Part shown: one piece after another, positions 8,131 to 16,689 of the stretch
Layout of the letters: every line of letters starts with the position of its first letter
Position numbering within the stretch: the stretch's first letter is position 1
Assembly (NCBI RefSeq): GCF_010119935.1
Contig: NZ_CP048209.1
Coordinates: forward strand, 2,421,001 to 2,485,000
Source: Paenibacillus lycopersici
Lineage (GTDB): Bacteria > Bacillota > Bacilli > Paenibacillales > Paenibacillaceae
DNA length: 64,000 nt
Reading direction: 5' to 3'
Translations under genes and position numbers: made by a program
Notes under the pieces: model-generated
Databases searched by the model: none
What the model was told of the DNA's origin: nothing
Seen by the model: only the letters and a program-made list of their open reading frames with translations

Positions 8131-9081
8131 ATGAAATATACCGTCGTCGGCGCCGGCGCAATCGGCCTGCTCTATGCGGCGAGACTTGCCATGGCAGGGG
8201 AAGAGGTGCTTGTCGTCACGCGGACGGACGAGCAGGCGCAGTCTTTAATGAAGAAAGGCTTGCTGTTCAAGGATGCTTCCGGCGCGGAGCACGGCCTGCG
8301 AATGGCCGCGCAGCCGGTCAGCCGCTTCTCGGCGGCCGGCGGACCGCCCGCGTTCGCACCCGGCTGCGTTCTGCTCGCGGTGAAGCAGCCCCATATAAGC
8401 GAAGAGCTGCTTCGGGGCTTGCGGCGCATCGTGCCGGCGGGGGTACCGCTGCTTGCGCTGCAGAACGGCATCGGTCATCTGGAACGGCTGCGGGACGCGC
8501 TGCCGCATTCCGCCGTCTATGCCGCCATTACGACGGAGGGGGCGCTGCGGCCGGACATGCGCTCGGTCATCCATACGGGGATCGGGCAACTGACATTCGG
8601 CGGATGGACCCCGGACAACCTGAGCGAGGGCGATTCCGACGCGCAAAAAATGTTGCTGCACGCGTTGATTCATGCAGGAATTCAGGCCATTCTGTCGAAT
8701 GACATGAAAGATCAAGTTTTCCTAAAGTTGCTAATTAACGCAGTCGTCAATCCGCTAACGGCTATTTTCCAAGTGAAGAACGGCGAGCTGCCGCGCGATG
8801 CGTACCGGGCGAGAATGATGCGCGCCCTCCATGACGAGAGCGTCGCGATTCTGCGCGCGGCAGGCATGGCCGGCCATGACGGCTTATGGGAGCGGCTGCT
8901 CGAGGTTTGCGCCGCGACCGCGGCCAACGAGTCCTCCATGCTGCGGGACGTGCGCGCCGGACGGGCGACGGAGATCAGCTGGATCAACGGCGGAATCATC
9001 CGCTATGCCGAACGGCTCGGCCTGCCGTCGCGGATGAACGAAGCCGTGCTTGCGTTAGTCGAGGCATTGAACGCTTCTTAA
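8131..9081 (+). CDS. panE: 2-dehydropantoate 2-reductase
   Basis: The 316-aa length and the motifs fit ApbA/PanE, which reduces ketopantoate to pantoate with NADPH in pantothenate and coenzyme A synthesis. The N-terminal nucleotide-binding loop is VVGAGAIGLLYAARL (residues 4-18). VLLAVKQ, LLALQNGIGHLE, and the C-terminal helical domain with LKLLINAVVNPLTAIF and ITWIN-like EISWINGGII are family hallmarks. RBS GAGGTGGG precedes the ATG. B. subtilis ylbQ sits at the same place. Confidence 0.92.
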   Translation: MKYTVVGAGAIGLLYAARLAMAGEEVLVVTRTDEQAQSLMKKGLLFKDASGAEHGLRMAAQPVSRFSAAGGPPAFAPGCVLLAVKQPHISEELLRGLRRIVPAGVPLLALQNGIGHLERLRDALPHSAVYAAITTEGALRPDMRSVIHTGIGQLTFGGWTPDNLSEGDSDAQKMLLHALIHAGIQAILSNDMKDQVFLKLLINAVVNPLTAIFQVKNGELPRDAYRARMMRALHDESVAILRAAGMAGHDGLWERLLEVCAATAANESSMLRDVRAGRATEISWINGGIIRYAERLGLPSRMNEAVLALVEALNAS

Positions 9082-9106
9082 TCGTCTATAGAGGAGGAAC
9101 GGAGAG

Positions 9107-9502
9107 ATGCAGTGGATTTGGGAGAGCTTCAAGCATATCTATGCCCTCTTGGCCGTCCTTCCCGCCATTCCGTTTCTGCTGGTCTACTTCGGCTATGCCG
9201 CCGTCACCGGCGATCGCAAGAAAGCGTTCCGCCTGGCGATGGACGTGACGACGGCGCTGCTGATCGGCTGCGTCGCCGTGCTGTTCAACCGGATCTTCGA
9301 CAGCAGCTTCGGGCTGTACGGCATCCTGCTGATTCTGCTGCTCGGCGGCGGACTGCTGGGCAACGCCCAGTACCGGTTGAAGGGCAAGCTCGATATGTCC
9401 CGCATCATGCGCGCGATCTGGCGGCTCGGTTTCTTCCTCATGAGCTTCTGCTACGTCATTCTGATGTTCATCGGCATCGGCAAGAGCTTGTTCGCGGCCT
9501 GA
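9107..9502 (+). CDS. DUF3397 family integral membrane protein
   Basis: A 131-aa protein with about four hydrophobic segments (residues about 10-32, 45-63, 66-85, 105-127) and a positively charged cytoplasmic loop (TGDRKKAFR). Sequence and position between panE and bshC fit the DUF3397 family of Bacilli, of unknown function. GAGGAGG is placed about 10 bases before the ATG, and the gene follows panE by 25 bases, so the two are probably co-transcribed. Confidence 0.8.
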   Translation: MQWIWESFKHIYALLAVLPAIPFLLVYFGYAAVTGDRKKAFRLAMDVTTALLIGCVAVLFNRIFDSSFGLYGILLILLLGGGLLGNAQYRLKGKLDMSRIMRAIWRLGFFLMSFCYVILMFIGIGKSLFAA

Positions 9503-9606
9503 TCCGCCATGCGTCACCGCCCGGAAGGTGAGGGCTATCGCGCATCGGCATGCATAGGTTCCGATTACAGCCGGAATAGACAGATTCTTATTGTCGGCAC
9601 AATCAG

Positions 9607-9660
9607 CCTCCAAACGCGGTCATTCTTCTTCGAATGGCTTCGATTGGAGGTTTTCTTATT
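9607..9660 (+). terminator. Candidate terminator before bshC
   Basis: CCTCCAA (9607-9613) pairs with TTGGAGG (9644-9650), with an inner CATTC/GAATG hairpin, followed by TTTTCTTATTTT. It abuts the bshC promoter. Confidence 0.55.
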
Positions 9661-9689
9661 TTGACGGTTGTGGAATCTATGTGTACAAT
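9661..9689 (+). promoter_or_regulatory. Sigma-A promoter upstream of bshC
   Basis: TTGACG at 9661-9666 and TACAAT at 9684-9689 with an exact 17-base spacer, 67 bases before the bshC ATG. Confidence 0.72.
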
Positions 9690-9755
9690 AAATGAGAAAA
9701 ACCCGCACTCCATTATTAGCTTGTAAACCGGAGAAAGAAAGGTAGAGACTGCCCG

Positions 9756-11414
9756 ATGAGAACAGAGCAGATCCAGCTGCCTTTCAGTCAACCGATCGCC
9801 GAAGCTTACATAAAGCGAAGCCACCCCGGGATTGAAGGATTATTCGGCAGTCATCCCGCTGAGGAAACGCATTGGCACCGACGCTTGAATTGGCTGAAAG
9901 CTCATGCAGACAAACGCGTAGAGCCCGAACGTCTTGCAGAGGCATTGCTGGCGTACAATAAAGAAATGAATGATCACCCCGCGGTCATGACGAACATCGA
10001 AGCCATCCGGTCGGGCGCGCCGGTCGTCGTTACCGGCCAGCAGGCGGGACTGTGGACAGGCCCGCTGCTCGTGATACATAAAGCCGTAACGGCCATCGCG
10101 GCAGCCAAGGACGCCGCGCGGTTGACGGGAACGAACGTCGTCCCCGTGTTCTGGATCGCCGGCGAGGATCATGACTGGGACGAAGCGAATCACGCTTACG
10201 TTCGCAGCGGCGAGACCGGGCTTGCCCGGATTTCCGTCCCGCGGCCGAAAGGCGGACGCACGTCGGTCAGCCGCACGAAGCTTGCGTCCTCCGACCTCTC
10301 GGAAGCGCTCGCACGACTGAGCGCATCGCTGCCGGATTCAGGCTTCAAGCGCGAGCTGCTCGAGACGCTGGAAGGCTTCGCGGCGCGCTGCGACGACTTG
10401 TCGGCGTGGTTCGCCCTGACGATGGGCTGGCTGTTCGGCAGACACGGTCTCGTGCTGCTGGACGCCGACCATCCGGATGTTCGCGCGCTGGAAGCGCCGA
10501 TGTTCGTGCAGCTCCTCGAACGCAACGACGAGCTGGAAGGCGCCTACATGCGCGCCGCCGGCACGCTGCGGGAACTCGGCTTCGAGCCTTCGGCGGACGT
10601 CGCCGAGCATTGCGCGAACTTGTTCCTGTTCGCGGAGGAGGAGCGGACGCTGCTGTTTAAATTCAGCGGCCAGGACGGACAAGCCGTTCCGGGCGGCGAA
10701 TTCCGCAACCGCAAGGAGAGCTTCCGCATATCGCGCGATGAGCTGATGCGCATTGCGGAGCAGGAGCCGCAGCGGCTCAGCAACAACGTGCTGACGCGCC
10801 CGCTGATGCAGGATTACGTGCTGCCCGTGCTCGGCGCCGTGCTCGGTCCGGGCGAAATCGCCTATTGGACGCTGACGGGCGAAGCGTTCCGATGTCTGGG
10901 CATGGAGATGCCGCTCATCATTCCCCGGATGTCCTACACGCTCGTCGACGGGACAACCGAGAAGCATATGGAGAAGTACGGCCTCAGCTTCGACGAGGTC
11001 ATGCATCGTTACGATGCGCATCGGTCGCGCTGGCTGAAGGAACGCGACGAGCTGGACATCGAAGGCCGTTTCGAAGAAGCGAGGAAGCAGTTCGAGACGA
11101 TGTACGGCCCGGTCATGGATTTGTCCGCTTCGCTCGATAAGGGACTTGAAGCGCTCGCTTCCAACAATCTGCGCCGGATTCAGGATCAGATCTCGTATCT
11201 GGAGAAGCGCACGAAGGAAGCGCACGCGAGACGGTTCGACGCCGCGCTGCGGCAGCAGGACGGCGTCGCGCTGGCGCTGTGGCCCGAAGGCCAGCCGCAG
11301 GAGCGGGTGCTGTGCATGGTGGATTTCTGGAACCGCTTCGGTTCCGTTTGGCTCGATCAACTGCTGGATGCGCCGTACGACAGATCGGGCGGCCATCATT
11401 TGATTTATCTATAA
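9756..11414 (+). CDS. bshC: Bacillithiol biosynthesis cysteine-adding enzyme BshC
   Basis: A 552-aa protein close to the usual BshC length (about 540). BshC attaches cysteine to glucosaminyl-malate in the last step of bacillithiol synthesis. Family features include VVTGQQAGLWTGPLL, VFWIAGEDHDWDEANH, an acidic QDYVLPVLGAVLGPGEIAYW segment and a late coiled coil (residues about 450-490). The B. subtilis homologue (yllA) also lies just before mraZ. The ribosome site is modest (AAAGGTAGAG). A promoter lies upstream; ahcY follows after 18 bases, suggesting joint transcription. Confidence 0.93.
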   Translation: MRTEQIQLPFSQPIAEAYIKRSHPGIEGLFGSHPAEETHWHRRLNWLKAHADKRVEPERLAEALLAYNKEMNDHPAVMTNIEAIRSGAPVVVTGQQAGLWTGPLLVIHKAVTAIAAAKDAARLTGTNVVPVFWIAGEDHDWDEANHAYVRSGETGLARISVPRPKGGRTSVSRTKLASSDLSEALARLSASLPDSGFKRELLETLEGFAARCDDLSAWFALTMGWLFGRHGLVLLDADHPDVRALEAPMFVQLLERNDELEGAYMRAAGTLRELGFEPSADVAEHCANLFLFAEEERTLLFKFSGQDGQAVPGGEFRNRKESFRISRDELMRIAEQEPQRLSNNVLTRPLMQDYVLPVLGAVLGPGEIAYWTLTGEAFRCLGMEMPLIIPRMSYTLVDGTTEKHMEKYGLSFDEVMHRYDAHRSRWLKERDELDIEGRFEEARKQFETMYGPVMDLSASLDKGLEALASNNLRRIQDQISYLEKRTKEAHARRFDAALRQQDGVALALWPEGQPQERVLCMVDFWNRFGSVWLDQLLDAPYDRSGGHHLIYL

Positions 11415-11432
11415 ACGAGAGGAAGTTGCACA

Positions 11433-12701
11433 ATGACGGTAAACGCGAAGCAGAACAGCATCGTGCGGGATATGGCGCTCGCGCCGGAAGGCCATCTGAA
11501 AATCGATTGGGTCGCGGCGCATATGCCCGTCCTGAACCGGATCCGGGAGCAATTCGAGAAGGAGCAGCCGTTCAAGGGGCTGAAGGTGGCGATTTCGCTT
11601 CACCTGGAAGCGAAGACCGCCTATCTGGCGAAAGTCGTGCAGGCCGGCGGCGCGGAAGTGACGATCACGGGAAGCAACCCGCTGTCGACGCAGGACGACG
11701 TGTGCGCGGCGCTCGTGGAAGACGGCATTACCGTCTTCGCCAAATACAATCCCGAGCCGAAAGAATATAAGGAGCTGCTGATCAAAGCGCTCGAAACGAA
11801 GCCCGATCTCATTATCGACGACGGCGGCGACCTTGTATCGATTCTGCATGCGGAGCGTCCGGAGCTGATGGCGCAAATCCGCGGCGGCGCGGAAGAAACG
11901 ACGACCGGCATCCTTCGCCTGAAAGCGATGGAGAAGGACGGCTCGCTGAGCTTCCCGATGGTGGCCGTGAACGATGCGTACTGCAAGTACTTGTTCGACA
12001 ATCGTTACGGCACCGGCCAGTCCGTCTGGGACGGCATCAACCGGACGACGAACCTTGTCGTTGCGGGCAAAACCGTCGTCGTCGTCGGCTACGGCTGGTG
12101 CGGCAAAGGCGTGGCGATGCGCGCGAAAGGACTCGGCGCGCAAGTGATCGTAACGGAGATCGACGCGATCCGCGCCGTCGAGGCGCATATGGACGGCTTC
12201 ACCGTCCTGCCGATGATCGAAGCGGCGAAGCTCGGCGACTTCTTCGTTACCGTGACCGGCAACCGCGACGTCATTCGCGGCGAGCATTACGAGGTGATGA
12301 AGAACGGCGCGATTCTGTCCAACGCCGGTCATTTCGACGTGGAAGTGAACAAGCCGGAGCTGGAGGCGATGTCCGCCAGCAAGCGCGTCGTTCGCCGCAA
12401 CATCGAGGAGTATCAGCTGAAAGACGGACGCAGCGTTTATTTGCTCGCGGAAGGCCGTCTCGTCAATCTTGCCGCAGGCGACGGGCATCCGGCGGAAATC
12501 ATGGACATGACGTTCGCGCTGCAGGCGATGTCGCTCAAGTACGTGAACGACAACTACGAGGCGATCGGCAAGAAAGTCGTCAACGTGCCGTATGCGCTTG
12601 ACGAGCAGGTCGCGCGCTACAAGCTGGAAGCGATCGGCACCGGCATCGACAAGCTGACGGACGAGCAGAAGTCGTACCTCGACAGCTGGCAAGAGCACTG
12701 A
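11433..12701 (+). CDS. ahcY: Adenosylhomocysteinase (S-adenosyl-L-homocysteine hydrolase)
   Basis: The 422-aa product has the SahH hallmarks: [12 protein letters not shown] near residue 30, [10 protein letters not shown] in the substrate region, the NAD-binding loop [19 protein letters not shown] near residue 212, TGNRDVI, and the conserved C-terminal region ending [11 protein letters not shown]. It splits S-adenosylhomocysteine reversibly to adenosine and homocysteine with bound NAD. The GAGAGGAAG site is placed 9 bases before the ATG. It sits between bshC and the mraZ region, where B. subtilis has no such gene; a link to SAM use by RsmH or to thiol metabolism with BshC is only inference. 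Confidence 0.95.
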   Translation: MTVNAKQNSIVRDMALAPEGHLKIDWVAAHMPVLNRIREQFEKEQPFKGLKVAISLHLEAKTAYLAKVVQAGGAEVTITGSNPLSTQDDVCAALVEDGITVFAKYNPEPKEYKELLIKALETKPDLIIDDGGDLVSILHAERPELMAQIRGGAEETTTGILRLKAMEKDGSLSFPMVAVNDAYCKYLFDNRYGTGQSVWDGINRTTNLVVAGKTVVVVGYGWCGKGVAMRAKGLGAQVIVTEIDAIRAVEAHMDGFTVLPMIEAAKLGDFFVTVTGNRDVIRGEHYEVMKNGAILSNAGHFDVEVNKPELEAMSASKRVVRRNIEEYQLKDGRSVYLLAEGRLVNLAAGDGHPAEIMDMTFALQAMSLKYVNDNYEAIGKKVVNVPYALDEQVARYKLEAIGTGIDKLTDEQKSYLDSWQEH

Positions 12702-12737
12702 AGCTGCGCCGATAGACCGAATTACGGAGGAGTTCGC

Positions 12738-12827
12738 GGCGCGGAGCTGCGGATTCCTGCTTGAGGGAAGGAATTTGCGGCTTTGCAAGGCGCGGAGCTG
12801 CGAAATTCTGCCTGAGGGAAGGAATTG
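12738..12827. repeat. Two direct copies of a 40-bp intergenic repeat
   Basis: GGCGCGGAGCTGCG...GAGGGAAGGAATT occurs at 12738-12777 and 12789-12827, 51 bases apart, followed by a decayed fragment (AGGGAAGGATTCAAGGGAATTC). Rest of the 12702-13144 gap: a terminator at 12942-12985 and no gene I can support. Confidence 0.8.
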
Positions 12828-12941
12828 TCTAGGGAAGGATTCAAGGGAATTCGCGGGTGAGTGAGAGCTGTGCCAGAAGACAACTCGTGATATTTCAAGC
12901 CTTGCGTAGAATCGAATCTCTTCGAATAAAAGACCTCTAAT

Positions 12942-12985
12942 AGGACCTCGGAAATCCGCTCTTCAGCGGAAGCCGAGGTCCTTTC
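12942..12985. terminator. Rho-independent terminator in the ahcY-DUF4349 gap
   Basis: AGGACCTCGG and TCCGCT pair with AGCGGA and CCGAGGTCCT around a CTTC loop, followed by TTTCG. Long stem; T-run short. It lies 240 bases past ahcY. Confidence 0.7.
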
Positions 12986-13144
12986 GCGTGTGCATCGGGC
13001 TATTCCGATGTCATGCGGGCACATATGGGACAGCCTCCGGACGTTCGCGGCACGCGCCTCGGACGCCGTGACCAGCTGCAACATTCCCAAGCGAAGCCGC
13101 GTCAAGGAAGGAGAACGGCAAACCAAATATAGGGGGTCATTCCA

Positions 13145-14302
13145 ATGTTAAGAAAGGGGCAGGAGTCAAAGAGACGTTGGACGGGCAGGACGATGCTGAC
13201 TTCAATGGCCGGCATGCTGCTGGCGACATGGATGCTGACCGGATGTTCGGCGTCGAACGGCGATAGGAACGCCGCGGCAAGCAACGGCGGCAGCCATGCC
13301 GCCGCATCGGAGTCGGCTCCGATGGCGAAGACGACAGATGGTTTCAGCGCCGATGCTTCTTCCGCGAAGTCCGACTCTGCTGCCGGGGACGATGCAAAGT
13401 CAAGCATGAACCAGGCTGCCGTTGCCGATAGCGATGCCGCAATGCCGGCCTCTGCCGGATCGGGAACCGCCTTGCAGCCGGAAGACAGCGCGAATCAAGG
13501 CTTCGAGCGGAAGATCGTTTACCGGGGCAATGTCGCCATGGAGGTCGAATCTTACGATGAAGCGCAGACGGCGCTTCGTAATCTGATTCATCTCTCCGGC
13601 GGGTATTTGCTTAACTTCTCGGATCAGAAAACGGACGCGGAACGGGGTGGCACCTTCACGGTCAAGGTCCCGGCCTCCGGATTCGACGGGTTTCTGAGCG
13701 GGCTGGAGAAAATCGAGCATGCCAGCTACGAAAGCAGCGCCAAAGGAACGGACGTCACGCAAGAATACGTCGATCTGCAGGCTCGTCTCAAGGCGCGGCA
13801 GGTGGTCGAGGCGCGGCTGCTCGACTTCATGGCGAAGGCGACGAAGACGGCCGACCTGCTGCAAATTTCCGGACAGCTGGGCGATGTGCAGACGGAAATC
13901 GAGCAAATCAAAGGCCGAATCCGCTACCTGGATAACAACGTCGCGTACTCGACGATCGATCTTCGGTTGTACGAGGTGATCAAACCCGCGCAGGCGGCGG
14001 ACATAGCGAAGCGGGGATTCGGCAAGCGAATCACGGAAGCGGCGGCAAGCAGCGTGGAGGTGATGTACGCGTTCCTGCAGGGCGTAATCGTCGTAATCGC
14101 CGGCGCATTGCCTGTGCTGGCAGTACTCGCCCTGATCGGTATACCGGGCTACGGCATCTACAGGAAGGTGAATCGCAAGCGGATATCGGAGCGATTGACG
14201 ACGGTTCCAATGTCGCAAGAACCAGCGCCACCTACACCTGCGTTACAAGAAACAACGTCACAAGAGCCAGCCTCTCAAGAACCAAATTCCCGAGAACCTT
14301 AA
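13145..14302 (+). CDS. DUF4349 domain lipoprotein
   Basis: The 385-aa protein carries a lipoprotein signal ending MLTGC (cysteine near residue 34), a low-complexity A/S/D-rich linker (to about residue 115), then a DUF4349 domain opening with KIVYRGNVAMEVESYDEA. The domain contains GGYLLNFS, a long helical hairpin and IRYLDNNVAYSTIDLRL. A membrane helix (about 310-335) and a short basic segment follow. The tail is built from Q-E-P repeats (QEPAPP, QEPAS, QEPNS). Topology is lipid-anchored N-terminus, helix back across the membrane. AGGGGGT lies about 8 bases before the ATG. Function unknown. Confidence 0.85.
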   Translation: MLRKGQESKRRWTGRTMLTSMAGMLLATWMLTGCSASNGDRNAAASNGGSHAAASESAPMAKTTDGFSADASSAKSDSAAGDDAKSSMNQAAVADSDAAMPASAGSGTALQPEDSANQGFERKIVYRGNVAMEVESYDEAQTALRNLIHLSGGYLLNFSDQKTDAERGGTFTVKVPASGFDGFLSGLEKIEHASYESSAKGTDVTQEYVDLQARLKARQVVEARLLDFMAKATKTADLLQISGQLGDVQTEIEQIKGRIRYLDNNVAYSTIDLRLYEVIKPAQAADIAKRGFGKRITEAAASSVEVMYAFLQGVIVVIAGALPVLAVLALIGIPGYGIYRKVNRKRISERLTTVPMSQEPAPPTPALQETTSQEPASQEPNSREP

Positions 14303-14337
14303 CTCCCGCGCCGCCGAAGCAAGTGCGGCTTACTCAC

Positions 14338-14480
14338 GAGCAGCCTGAGTGGCAGCAATCGACTCATGAGCAGTCTAGCAGCAGCAATCGACTCAAGAGC
14401 AGCCTGCGGCCAATCGATTCATGAGTATCCTAGCAGCAGATCTCTAGCAGCCTGAGCGGCAGCTATCCGACTCTCGAGCC
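14338..14480. repeat. Degenerate tandem repeat of about 25-30 bp
   Basis: Five decayed units built on GAGCAGCCT...GCAGCAATCGACTCAT start near 14338, 14368, 14397, 14422 and 14447. They begin just past the DUF4349 stop. No open frame with coding character spans them. Confidence 0.65.
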
Positions 14481-14561
14481 GTCGAAACCAGGCGGCGAAA
14501 TTGACCATCGAAGGCCGCCAAGACAACCATTGAAGGCTGCTTATTGAATACGGCGCGCTTG

Positions 14562-14607
14562 AAGAGCCGCATCCCTACTCGTTCGCGACATGGGGATGCG
14601 GCTCTTT
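14562..14607. other. Long inverted repeat overlapping the end of the small minus-strand gene
   Basis: AAGAGCCGCATCCC (14562-14575) pairs perfectly with GGGATGCGGCTCTT (14593-14606) around a 17-base loop. It includes the stop codon of the minus-strand gene; T-runs on either side are very short, so it is a weak terminator at best. Confidence 0.6.
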
Positions 14608-14862
14608 GCGCATGTTCGCCGCGCACCGTTCGCGGGCGCGCAGCATGGCGCAGGCGACGGCGGCTTTCTTCGCCATGCCGCGCCGCTCATCGGCGCCGGC
14701 TGACGCGAACCGCGGATCGCCCGCAAGCGAGAGCAGCGCCTGCTCGCTGGCCGCAGCCGCATCGGATGCGTTGTCAAGCACGTAGAACGCGATCTGATAA
14801 CAGTAATGCTCGACGCTTCGCAGCAAGGTGGATTTATCGTGCAAGGCGGTAATGCCGTTCAT
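14575..14862 (-). CDS. Small protein of unknown function, faintly like sigma-factor region 2
   Basis: A 95-aa protein, mostly helical and alanine rich. The segment HYCYQIAFYVLDNASDAAAASEQALLSL recalls region 2 of extracytoplasmic sigma factors (an RIAYYMLGNxxDAED-type pattern), but the promoter-contacting regions and region 4 are missing. GGGGGGCC about 5 bases before the ATG is a poor ribosome site. I recall similar short proteins upstream of mraZ in Paenibacillus but cannot confirm this here. Good codon character supports a real gene; function not assigned. Confidence 0.5.
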   Translation of the reverse strand: MNGITALHDKSTLLRSVEHYCYQIAFYVLDNASDAAAASEQALLSLAGDPRFASAGADERRGMAKKAAVACAMLRARERCAANMRKEPHPHVANE

Positions 14863-15044
14863 GGGCAGGCCCCCCGGATGATTCTGTATTCACGGCGATC
14901 GCATGCGGGTCAAGCGGAACGATTCAAGCGGCCTGGCGCGCAAACCGGATCCGGATAATCGAGGAGTCTCCCCCGCATGGACTGCCGATTACAGTTTACA
15001 CGAATGAGAATAGGAAAAGGTTTCAAATTTGTAACAAGATTAAT

Positions 15045-15064
15045 CCCCTAAATTAATTTCGGGG
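15045..15064. promoter_or_regulatory. 20-bp palindrome upstream of mraZ
   Basis: CCCCTAAATTAATTTCGGGG is a perfect dyad except for one pair and has an AT-only centre. It lies 109 bases before the mraZ start, where a promoter is expected; I found no convincing -35/-10 pair around it. Candidate operator only. Confidence 0.45.
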
Positions 15065-15119
15065 AAATGATGGCCGTCAAGCAGGAATTAATGGCCAGGT
15101 GGCGAATACATGAACCTGA

Positions 15120-15166
15120 GTGGTGAAATGTGGGGCCAAGTGGTGGATCTAGGGGGAGAGGTGGAG
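15120..15166 (+). promoter_or_regulatory. Candidate MraZ boxes
   Basis: GTGGTG (15120), GTGGGG (15130) and GTGGTG (15140) repeat at exactly 10-base spacing. Further G-rich relatives stand at 15099 (GTGGCG), 15152 and 15161 (GTGGAG, which doubles as the ribosome site). MraZ binds direct TGGG-type repeats at 10-bp spacing before its own operon in other bacteria, so autoregulation is likely. Inference from pattern and position. Confidence 0.6.
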
Positions 15167-15172
15167 CGGTCA

Positions 15173-15610
15173 ATGTTCATGGGCGAGTTTCAGCATAGCA
15201 TCGATGACAAAGGCCGCATCATTATCCCCGTTAAATTCCGCGAACAGCTCGGCGAACACTTCGTCGTCACTCGCGGTCTCGACAACTGCCTGTTCGTCTA
15301 TCCCCTAACCGAATGGAGCCAATTGGAGCAGAAGCTGAAAACGCTGCCGATGATGAAGTCGGACGCGCGGGCGTTTTCACGGTTCTTCTTCTCCGGCGCC
15401 ACGGAATGCGAGCTGGATAAACAGGGAAGGGTAAACTTACCGAATACGCTGTGCGAATATGCCAAGCTGGACCGGGACTGCGTCGTCTTGGGCGTATCGA
15501 ACCGGGTGGAGATTTGGAGCAAGGCGATTTGGGAGAGTTATTTCAAGCAGTCGGAAGAGACGTTCAACGAGATTGCGGAGAAGCTGGTCGATTTTGATTT
15601 TAATTTCTAG
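15173..15610 (+). CDS. mraZ: Transcriptional regulator MraZ
   Basis: A 145-aa protein made of two SpoVT/AbrB-like half-barrels, beginning [19 protein letters not shown], with the second repeat around [15 protein letters not shown] (residue about 80). MraZ controls the division and cell wall cluster and opens it in most bacteria. I chose ATG 15173, preceded 6 bases by AGGTGGAG and matching the family start; a 21-codon upstream extension would run through the repeat boxes. rsmH follows after 62 bases. Confidence 0.96.
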   Translation: MFMGEFQHSIDDKGRIIIPVKFREQLGEHFVVTRGLDNCLFVYPLTEWSQLEQKLKTLPMMKSDARAFSRFFFSGATECELDKQGRVNLPNTLCEYAKLDRDCVVLGVSNRVEIWSKAIWESYFKQSEETFNEIAEKLVDFDFNF

Positions 15611-15672
15611 CCGTTGCCGGGTACGATCGTACCGGCAAGCGGCGGCTACCTGAGAGCCGGGAGGATAACATC

Positions 15673-16608
15673 ATGTTTCAACATATAACGGTGCTCAAGG
15701 AAGAAGCGGTTGACGGACTTGCGATTAAACCGGACGGCATTTATGTGGATTGCACCTTGGGCGGAGCCGGTCATAGCGAGCTTATCGCTTCACGGCTTGG
15801 GCCCGGCGGACGTCTGATCGCGCTGGATCAGGACGATTGGGCGCTGGACAACGCCAAAATTCGATTGGCGGCTTACATGGATCGAGTGACGCTCGTGAAG
15901 AGCAACTTTCGCTATTTGGCGAAAGTATTGAGAGAGTTGAATATCGCCGGCGTAGACGGCGTCCTGTTCGACCTCGGCGTGTCGAGCCCGCAGCTCGACG
16001 AGGGAGAACGCGGCTTCAGCTACAATCATGACGCGCCGCTCGACATGCGGATGGATCAGGACGGCATGCTGACGGCGAACGATATCGTGAACACTTGGGA
16101 TGAACGCGAAATTGCCCGGATCATTACGAACTACGGGGAAGAGAAATTCGCCAGATCGATCGCCCGCAAGCTGGTCGCGGCCAGGGAGAAGGCGCCGATC
16201 GAGACGACCGGCGAGCTGGTCGAGATTATCAAGTCCGCCATTCCGGCGGCGGCGAGGCGCACGGGACCGCATCCCGCGAAACGGACGTTCCAGGCGCTGC
16301 GAATCGCGGTGAACGACGAGCTCGGCGCGGAGGAGACGGCCTTGGAACAGACGGTCGACGTGCTCAATCCGGGCGGAAGAGCGTCGGTCATTACGTTTCA
16401 TTCGCTGGAGGACCGTATTTGCAAGCAGCTGTTCGCCAAATATGTGGAGAAATGCACCTGTCCGCCGGATTTTCCGTTGTGCGTGTGCGGCGGAGGCAAC
16501 GGGAAGCTTAAGCTGGTGTCCCGCAAGCCGATCGTCCCGAGCGAGGCGGAGCTGGAGCAGAATCCCCGGTCGCGCTCCGCGAAGCTGCGCGTGGCCGAGA
16601 AGCTGTAG
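15673..16608 (+). CDS. rsmH: 16S rRNA (cytosine(1402)-N(4))-methyltransferase
   Basis: A 311-aa protein with the RsmH/MraW signature: [13 protein letters not shown] start, SAM loop [14 protein letters not shown] (residues about 26-39), [22 protein letters not shown] and the late [15 protein letters not shown]. It methylates C1402 in the ribosomal decoding centre. A cysteine cluster near residue 255-275 ([14 protein letters not shown]) is typical of Bacilli. GGGAGG lies 8 bases before the ATG. Confidence 0.97.
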   Translation: MFQHITVLKEEAVDGLAIKPDGIYVDCTLGGAGHSELIASRLGPGGRLIALDQDDWALDNAKIRLAAYMDRVTLVKSNFRYLAKVLRELNIAGVDGVLFDLGVSSPQLDEGERGFSYNHDAPLDMRMDQDGMLTANDIVNTWDEREIARIITNYGEEKFARSIARKLVAAREKAPIETTGELVEIIKSAIPAAARRTGPHPAKRTFQALRIAVNDELGAEETALEQTVDVLNPGGRASVITFHSLEDRICKQLFAKYVEKCTCPPDFPLCVCGGGNGKLKLVSRKPIVPSEAELEQNPRSRSAKLRVAEKL

Positions 16609-16689
16609 CGGCTGCGGAACGAAATTTGTCAAACATGAATGAACACATAGAGTAGCACACACCGAGCAAGAAGGAGAGAGGGAACGCAT

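Noticed and set aside
12722..13126. 134-codon minus-strand frame after ahcY
   Set aside because: It encodes the paired 40-bp repeats and crosses a terminator; low-complexity translation typical of over-called repeat DNA.
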